A stretch of DNA of 40,734 bases, from IMG/VR virus record IMGVR_UViG_3300032931_000221, positions 1 through 40,734 of that record. One strand, written 5' to 3'. Below, piece by piece: positions 35,376 to 40,734 of the stretch. Source of the stretch: a virus. The notes under the pieces were generated by a model, which saw only the letters and a program-made list of their open reading frames with translations, was not told where the DNA came from and made no database searches. Every line of letters begins with the position of its first letter. Within the stretch, counting starts at the first letter, position 1. The translations under genes were made by a program, and so were the position numbers.

Positions 35376-36817
35376 TAATCCACCGTTCCTATCACGGTGA
35401 CGTGCAGTTCGTCCACAGTGCCGCTTTTCGCCGTAGTTTCCAGCCACACGAACGAGTCCGCCACAATCGTCGCGTCGTTGAAGGCCGTCACGTCCGAGCC
35501 GGTAGAGACGGACGTGGTGGTGGTCCCCCCCGTCACCGCCTCCGCGCCTGCGGCGCTGCGGTCTGTACCATGCCGTACCGTCCATGTCACGGAGGGCGTG
35601 CTAGAGCCTACGAGAACGGCACGTATCTCCGTGATGGTGATGGCGCGGTTGGTAAAGAAGATGCTGAGGTCTTCAGATGATGTCGGGTCTTCAACCGTGA
35701 TGCTGCGCTCGAAGATAACCCCGATGTCGGTGCGCGTCTCGGCGTAGGTTCTGCCCTCAATACCGTTGGCCGTAAACTTGGCAAACTCGTTGTCATTGGG
35801 CGAGTCGTCAATCGTGACGAGGGCATTGTCCGTGATGGCGTGCTGGATGCGGTGGGCGTGGTCGCTGCGGGCAAAGGTGTCGGCTGTGCCCGTGGCGGCA
35901 GCCTGCACGCCATCTATGTTCCCCCCAGCCGCAGATGCCACCCACTTCAGGCCGCTTGCCGCAGCAGCGTCGGCCATGAGCATCGTGTCGTCCGCGCCTA
36001 CCGTGAGGATCAGTGGGGTGTCATTAGCGCTGGCCGAGAGGAGATCGCCCTTCGCCGCGAAGATAGACTCCAGCACGTACCCTGTGTGCGGGTCTGCCGC
36101 TGCCTCATGCGCAGCAAGCTCGGCGTCCATTGCAGCGGTTCTGTACCCTACGACGATCCAGTTGCCGAAATAGAACAGGAGCGCCCAATCGGTTATGGTG
36201 TCCAGAGTGATGTCCTTGCCGCCTGGGCACTGAATCTTGGTTGCTGCCCCACCAGTGCCATGCTTCAGCACGACATTGTGTGCAGCGTTAGTCATGCCGA
36301 TAAGGAGCCATTGGGCGGTAGCCTCAGCAGAGCCGGTGATGCTGTCCAGATCGTCAGAGGCAGCGCCGACTTCAGTATCAAGTGTGATAACGCTGGTGCT
36401 CCCTACGGTGATTGCCCCGCTGGCAATGGTGAGTTCTGTGGCGGTCTCAGCCATTGCGAGCAGGTTGCCCCGAATGACAGTAAGCTCCAGAGGGTCTGGA
36501 ATGTTGGCTATGGGGACATCAGAGGCAGCATCTAAGGGGCAGTAGCCGCTGGCGGCACCCCTCTCCGACTCCTTCTGGTACTCGGTGTGCAGGTCCCCCG
36601 AAGCCAGCGTCCCGTGCTGCGTGCTACTGATTACGCCGGAGTGGTCCGTCGCGCTCTGAAGGGCGTGCAGTTGGGCGTGGGCTGAGGAGGTTATGGTCAG
36701 GGGGTCAGCCGCAGTCTGGGCGTCGTGCCGCTTCGCGTGCTTCAGGAGCAGCCTTTCGTTGGCTTGCACCTGCTCCCAGAGGGTTTGGAGTTGGCGCTTA
36801 ATCTTCTCGATGTCCAC
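35375..36817 (-). CDS. tail fibre protein
   Basis: A 480-residue protein. A coiled N-terminus (KIKRQLQTLWEQVQANERLL) with LTITSSAHAQLHALQSATDH is followed by a repetitive beta-rich shaft with His/Asp/Gly signatures (SDHAHRIQHAITDNALVTID, LHTEYQKESERG, DPHTGYVLESIFAAKGDLL) and a Thr/Ser-rich C-terminal domain (VTGGTTTTSVSTGSDVTAFN). SDHAH and AKGDLL are standard tail-fibre phrases. It probably forms trimeric fibres for host binding. Confidence 0.82.
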   Translation of the reverse strand: MDIEKIKRQLQTLWEQVQANERLLLKHAKRHDAQTAADPLTITSSAHAQLHALQSATDHSGVISSTQHGTLASGDLHTEYQKESERGAASGYCPLDAASDVPIANIPDPLELTVIRGNLLAMAETATELTIASGAITVGSTSVITLDTEVGAASDDLDSITGSAEATAQWLLIGMTNAAHNVVLKHGTGGAATKIQCPGGKDITLDTITDWALLFYFGNWIVVGYRTAAMDAELAAHEAAADPHTGYVLESIFAAKGDLLSASANDTPLILTVGADDTMLMADAAAASGLKWVASAAGGNIDGVQAAATGTADTFARSDHAHRIQHAITDNALVTIDDSPNDNEFAKFTANGIEGRTYAETRTDIGVIFERSITVEDPTSSEDLSIFFTNRAITITEIRAVLVGSSTPSVTWTVRHGTDRSAAGAEAVTGGTTTTSVSTGSDVTAFNDATIVADSFVWLETTAKSGTVDELHVTVIGTVD

Positions 36818-36820
36818 GGC

Positions 36821-38137
36821 CTATTCCGCCTCTGGTATTTGCGTGTCTGCCTCCGGCCTAGCCTCCGCTTCGGGTAGCGCCTCTATCTGGGCGTCGATGC
36901 GGGTGATAACGGGCAGGGACGGCTCCCAGGCGTATGCGTCCGTGAAACCCACGACTACCTCTAGGAACATCCCGCCCTCGTTGTCGTTTATGTCAACCGT
37001 CGCTGGCAGGCCGTGTATCTCCCCGACGCTGTACCACCGCCGCCGGTCCCAGCGGTAGGCGAAGCGCAGGGTGTCTGCCTGCTGGAAGTCCTCGCCCCAG
37101 ATACGGACAGAGAGGAGACGGTTGGGGCTGTTGAACTCTAGGCGCGACTGGTACAGCACGCCGGAGTCCGTACCCGCAACTCCCCCAGGGTCAGGGAACC
37201 GCCGCTGGCTGGCACCGAGGGCCGAGGAACCAAGGCTCGTGAGCACCACGCTATCGTGCGACTCGACGCCAAACAGGGTGAGGCCAGGGTCAACGCCTGA
37301 GCCCAGCGGCACGTCAGCCAGCGCCATCGCGTCTATCTGCGCCTGCGCGGGCAGCCAGCCCAGGTCGTGCCAGATGAACCGCCCGTCCTCTACCTTCCAT
37401 GCCAGGAGGTGCGGGTAGATAGAGGCCAGGGCGCGGGCCAACTCGCCCGTGTAGCCGTCCGCGATAGCGAAGGGCTCCGTGCGCGAGGGGATGGGCCAGA
37501 GTTCCGTAGCTGTTGTCTGTCCTGCGCCGCCTCCACCCGTGCCAGGTTTGATGGGAATGGCAGCGATGGCCCACTCACCGGCACTCCCCAAAGTCCAAGA
37601 CATTGTGACAGAACCCGCACCACCCTCAGAACTACCCGCTCCTCTTAACTGTCCACTTACGTTTGTATCCCAGCGTTCTGTCTGTCCTGCACCCCCAGCA
37701 GCAGTAGCATCATGGGCGGCCATGACATCAAGGACAAATTCACCCGCTGCGCTGGTAACAGCCACACTAGGGGTATTGCTGGTGGCCGTGGCCGAAGCAA
37801 ACGTACCTATCGGAGTGGATTGGTCACAGCCAGTCCAACTTGTAGCACCGCCGACAATGCCCGTAGGTGTCGTGCCCAGCGTCACAGTTATCGTGGCTGT
37901 TCCCGAAAGTGGCGCGACCAGATACCATATTTCGACAGCTCTCCAAGAAGCCGATGCCTGTCTCCCGGCCTTTCTAAGCGCCACCCCACCGTAAGTGATG
38001 CTGGAGACCAATACAGCCTGGGGTCTTAGGGAAACACCAACAACCAAGATAAGGTCGGCTCCAGTGCATGTATGACTCCAACTGAGGGTAGCAGCCGTGC
38101 CAGTACTAGAAGATGCCGCATCGAACGCAAGTGCCAT
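36821..38137 (-). CDS. tail appendage protein with N-terminal adhesin-like domain
   Basis: A 438-residue protein. The first about 200 residues are Ser/Thr/Ala-rich and beta-like (DAASSSTGTAATLSWSHTCT, then WTGCDQSTPIGTFASA and AGEFVLDVMAAHDA), followed by a Gly linker (PGTGGGGAGQ) and a second, charged domain (LLAWKVEDGRFIWHDLGWLP, then YRWDRRRWYSVGEIHG), ending in a Glu/Ala-rich tail. The DNA for the N-terminal domain is visibly less GC-rich than its neighbours, suggesting recent acquisition. Probable host-range protein. Confidence 0.7.
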   Translation of the reverse strand: MALAFDAASSSTGTAATLSWSHTCTGADLILVVGVSLRPQAVLVSSITYGGVALRKAGRQASASWRAVEIWYLVAPLSGTATITVTLGTTPTGIVGGATSWTGCDQSTPIGTFASATATSNTPSVAVTSAAGEFVLDVMAAHDATAAGGAGQTERWDTNVSGQLRGAGSSEGGAGSVTMSWTLGSAGEWAIAAIPIKPGTGGGGAGQTTATELWPIPSRTEPFAIADGYTGELARALASIYPHLLAWKVEDGRFIWHDLGWLPAQAQIDAMALADVPLGSGVDPGLTLFGVESHDSVVLTSLGSSALGASQRRFPDPGGVAGTDSGVLYQSRLEFNSPNRLLSVRIWGEDFQQADTLRFAYRWDRRRWYSVGEIHGLPATVDINDNEGGMFLEVVVGFTDAYAWEPSLPVITRIDAQIEALPEAEARPEADTQIPEAE

Positions 38138-39486
38138 CAGGCCACCGCCGCGTCTGTGTGGAACAAGAACCGCACCCAGTATTTGCTCACGCTGTTCACC
38201 GTCCCCAGCCCCATGCTGGCAGGGATATTCCTGTCATTCCAACCCAGGTAGCCGCTGCGGGCAAGGGAGCAGTTGGGGATGCTGCGGAACGTCAGGTCTA
38301 CGAGCGTCAGGGCCACCCACGCCGCCCCGTTGTAGTATTCGGCTGTGTCGAAGCCCGAAGTGGCCGTCGTGTTCAATGTCCCCATCTCGACGTAGCAGCC
38401 CTCGAACGGATAGTTGGCCCCCACGTAGAGGTAGTCCGCAGAGGCCGCGCCGCCAAGAGCTGTCAGGTCTACGACGGTGTTCGGGTTGTTGTCCGTAGCC
38501 GCAGCCGAGTAGTCGGTGAACACCGTATCGTTGTCCACCATGACAGCCACACCCAGCCCAGATGTGCCGGTGACTCCCGCGCCCCGCGTCTTGCCCGCGA
38601 AGGGCTCCTGTATCGCATAGCCCCACTCGCCGCCGTGTCCGATGGTCGTGATGCGCGTCATCGGTGTGTCGCGGCCAGGGAGGGCGTTGTTCGCCGGCCC
38701 TACCGACGTAGCCCGTAGCCCCTGGTCTATGTGGATCACGTCGCCATTCGCCAGCGGTACAAGCACGCCCAGGCCACCGACGCTCGCCGCGCCCTTGCCG
38801 TTGTCGGGATGAGGCGCTATCGAGGGCGTCAGGTTGATGAAGGTTGCACTCACGGGGTTGTAGGCGAAGACACCCTCAGCCTTGCAGACAATCACCACGT
38901 CGCCGATATGGGCCAGGGCGTTGATGGCATAGTGCGGTGCGCCCACCGTGATCGCCGAACCCCAGTTGGCAGTGGTGATCGGGTTGGCACCGGCTGGGCA
39001 GATACTTATTTGGTAGGCACTCTCGGCCCGCACCAGTCGCCCGTCGTCCATCGGCTCCATCTGGTAAGCGTGAACGTCATCGTCCTGGGCCATCGTGCCA
39101 TCTGTTGCACGGGTAAGGATGTGGGCACCGGCACCGAAGCTGACGTAGACATACTCCGTCCCAGCACCGTTATCGTGCAGGCAGACCCCAACGGCAGCAG
39201 CCGTACCTGATAGGTCTTCAACTGAAGCCGTGTGGCCGTAACGGATAAGTTTGTTGCCTACAGGGGCGAAGAAGGCGAGGCCGTTATTGTCTTCCCAGAC
39301 CACCACGCCGACAGCCGTATCCTTGTGGCCCGCGAGTGTGGCACGGAAACTGGGCGGGCAGAGGCTAAGTTGCCCTGGTATTCGGGCGTCACAGCCGCCG
39401 CTGAAGTGGTAGCGACTCGCGCTCTGACGGCGGTAGTCTCCGTATCCCTCGTGGCCGGTTCTAAGTAATGTGATCCACTCGGCCAT
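38137..39486 (-). CDS. large virion protein, propeller-like
   Basis: A 449-residue protein. ATG 39486 with GGAGG upstream; earlier frames belong to the preceding gene. Repeated segments such as VVWEDNNGLAFFAPVGNKLI, INALAHIGDVVIVCKAEGVF and VLVPLANGDVIHIDQGLRAT resemble blades of a beta-propeller (about 60-290), followed by a jelly-roll-like C-terminus (YYNGAAWVALTLVDLTFRSI). It may be a tail hub or adhesin. Overlaps the next gene by one base. Confidence 0.7.
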   Translation of the reverse strand: MAEWITLLRTGHEGYGDYRRQSASRYHFSGGCDARIPGQLSLCPPSFRATLAGHKDTAVGVVVWEDNNGLAFFAPVGNKLIRYGHTASVEDLSGTAAAVGVCLHDNGAGTEYVYVSFGAGAHILTRATDGTMAQDDDVHAYQMEPMDDGRLVRAESAYQISICPAGANPITTANWGSAITVGAPHYAINALAHIGDVVIVCKAEGVFAYNPVSATFINLTPSIAPHPDNGKGAASVGGLGVLVPLANGDVIHIDQGLRATSVGPANNALPGRDTPMTRITTIGHGGEWGYAIQEPFAGKTRGAGVTGTSGLGVAVMVDNDTVFTDYSAAATDNNPNTVVDLTALGGAASADYLYVGANYPFEGCYVEMGTLNTTATSGFDTAEYYNGAAWVALTLVDLTFRSIPNCSLARSGYLGWNDRNIPASMGLGTVNSVSKYWVRFLFHTDAAVA

Positions 39487-39799
39487 GCTTCTTTGCCTCC
39501 GCCAGAACCTCAGCGTCGGGGATGGCAGGCCCCAGCAGATCACTCACTTTCTTGGCGACTTCTACGGGCATGGAGTAGACGCGGGCCGACCCATCGCCCA
39601 GGAGTACCCGCCCGTCCTCAGTCACGCCCACCTCCCAGTTATCGGTATGGGCCACGATGACGCAGCGCACGGTGAGTTCCCCGTCGATCTCCGTCAGGGG
39701 ATAGATGTCGGACCATTGAGGGTGCAGGACATCGTTGGCGTCGTCGTGCTGGAAGATGGTCTTGCCCTCACCTATCTGGACCTGTCTAATAGCACCCAT
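39461..39799 (-). CDS. small hypothetical tail-region protein
   Basis: A 112-residue protein starting MGAIRQVQIGEGKTIFQHDD with VRCVIVAHTDNWEVGVTEDG and a helical, charged C-terminus (MPVEVAKKVSDLLGPAIPDA). The ATG overlaps the preceding stop as TAATG. Mixed alpha-beta. It overlaps the next gene by 26 bases. No family recognised. Confidence 0.7.
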   Translation of the reverse strand: MGAIRQVQIGEGKTIFQHDDANDVLHPQWSDIYPLTEIDGELTVRCVIVAHTDNWEVGVTEDGRVLLGDGSARVYSMPVEVAKKVSDLLGPAIPDAEVLAEAKKHGRVDHIT

Positions 39800-40734
39800 T
39801 AGATTGTCACCGTTCCAGTCTGGAGCTGCGGGAACCTAATCCTTGGCCTGCCGCCGCCCTTGTACTTGCTGTCCTGGGCGTATGCCTCGGCGCGCCAGAC
39901 CTTGAGTAGCCCGCCCCACCTGTTCACCCACTCCCCGCCCTTGCGGTTCTTGTCCTCGGCGTCGTAGAGCCGCTGGAATACTCTCCGACAGGCATGAGCA
40001 GTCACGTAGTCCAGGTCACAGTTCGTAGTAGCAACGTCGGTGGCGAGGGTCGCATAGTTCTGCCACTCCTCAGCGTAGACGGGATAGGCACCTAGTGCAC
40101 CTGGCCCCAAGATCAGGTCAAGGCCGCCCTGCACCTGGTCGATGTCGTACTCCAGGTCTTCACCGCGAGAGAACTCGTCGGGCTTAGTGCCCAACCGATG
40201 ATAGACGCGGCCTATCTGGTTCATGTCCGTGATACGGGCGGGAAGGCTGATACGCCGGTCGCCCACGCGCACGAGGTAGAGGGCAGCCCAGTAGCTATCC
40301 GCCGTTGCGCTAGACGATCCAAGGCGCACCGTTATCTGGTTACATCCTGTTGGGATGGTGAAGGCAGAGTGTAGGCAGACCCATGCGTTCAGGTGGGTAG
40401 CTGTGGCAGCGCCATCAAGGGTGATCGTCGCAGGGGTGGTAACGTCGTAGACCGTGAGGACGGGCACGGTGATGCTAGAATGGCACAAGACATTCACGTA
40501 GTACGTGTCGCCAGGGACAACGCTGATATAGGACGCTGGGGCCAGATAGGCGTAACCGTTGCCTGCCGAGTTGTTGACGAACAAGGTCTGTCGGGCAAAA
40601 CGGTGCGGGAAGCCCGTAGCGTCTGTCTTCGTGAGCGTCGCACCCGAACCTGTCCAGTAGGTTGCCACATCCGCAGTGGCCGTCTCCATGTCGCCGTCTA
40701 GGGCTAGACTGAGGACGAAGGGCACCCACGCCCC
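39799..40734 (-). CDS. virion appendage protein, C-terminal part (cut by window edge)
   Basis: The frame is open at the right edge (GAW before VPFVLSLALDGDME) and runs 311 codons. The first half is carbohydrate-binding-like: SLALDGDMETATADVATYWT, then PGDTYYVNVLCHSSITVPVL and AWVCLHSAFTIPTGCNQITV, a jelly-roll pattern. The second half is mixed with GKLYD-like charged stretches (EDLEYDIDQVQGGLDLILGP, then RVFQRLYDAEDKNRKGGEW). A GTG at 40725 could be a start but has no ribosome site. It may be the rest of the gene at 1-256. Confidence 0.7.
   Translation of the reverse strand, partial: GAWVPFVLSLALDGDMETATADVATYWTGSGATLTKTDATGFPHRFARQTLFVNNSAGNGYAYLAPASYISVVPGDTYYVNVLCHSSITVPVLTVYDVTTPATITLDGAATATHLNAWVCLHSAFTIPTGCNQITVRLGSSSATADSYWAALYLVRVGDRRISLPARITDMNQIGRVYHRLGTKPDEFSRGEDLEYDIDQVQGGLDLILGPGALGAYPVYAEEWQNYATLATDVATTNCDLDYVTAHACRRVFQRLYDAEDKNRKGGEWVNRWGGLLKVWRAEAYAQDSKYKGGGRPRIRFPQLQTGTVTI

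Noticed and set aside
1-40734. CRISPR arrays, tRNA genes and insertion sequences
   Set aside because: No regularly spaced repeat array, no tRNA-like cloverleaf and no transposase frame was seen.

Overview
This window looks like most or all of the genome of a tailed double-stranded DNA phage (Caudoviricetes), or a prophage, recovered from an unknown bacterium. It has a large terminase, portal, scaffold, HK97-type major capsid protein, tail appendage proteins, an amidase endolysin with holin-like neighbours, a RepA-like ATPase and a tyrosine recombinase. The DNA is GC-rich, genes are packed with ATGA or TAATG stop/start overlaps, and most start codons follow good Shine-Dalgarno sites. I cannot assign a host. 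No tape-measure, tail-tube or tail-sheath gene is visible and there is a 1,499-residue virion-type protein, so a short-tailed (podovirus-like) particle is the best inference, not a certainty.

Layout. Almost everything is on the minus strand, so transcription runs from high to low coordinates. From 16.9 kb down to 0.25 kb lies the packaging and head module: a TerS-position protein, TerL, portal, four coiled or low-complexity proteins, the giant protein, scaffold, capsid, a decoration-type protein, and a row of small neck-region proteins that includes zinc-finger and zinc-ribbon proteins. A plus-strand island (9.5-10.5 kb) with an HNH homing-type endonuclease and a small secreted protein interrupts this module. 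From 17.8 to 16.9 kb is a short operon with a zinc ribbon, a PD-(D/E)XK nuclease and a 28-residue membrane peptide. From 18.3 to 20.6 kb is the only long plus-strand operon, made of small early-type genes and ending in a minimal integrase.

From 30.2 to 20.5 kb (minus) is a module of about 25 small genes: a MerR-like DNA-binding protein, HNH endonucleases, a PD-(D/E)XK nuclease, the RepA-like ATPase, a DUF4031 protein and many CxxC zinc-ribbon proteins. No DNA polymerase or primase is recognisable, so replication probably relies on the host. From 40.7 to 30.4 kb (minus) are tail appendage and fibre proteins, holin candidates, the endolysin, a sigma-region-4-like protein and a metallophosphoesterase. 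The left edge carries the start of one gene and the right edge the rest of a gene that fits it, so the molecule was probably circular or circularly permuted and was opened inside a virion gene.

The most interesting non-coding signal is that several promoter-like sequences (18.3 kb plus, 9.5 kb plus, 16.9 kb minus, 4.97 kb minus) are each followed within a few bases to about 25 bases by a strong stem-loop at the predicted 5' end of the mRNA. Other points worth a second look are a peptide motif shared by the C-termini of the giant virion protein and the neighbouring secreted protein, several translationally coupled membrane peptides of 28-37 residues, an apparently leaderless gene, and a repeated gene-start module in the plus-strand operon.
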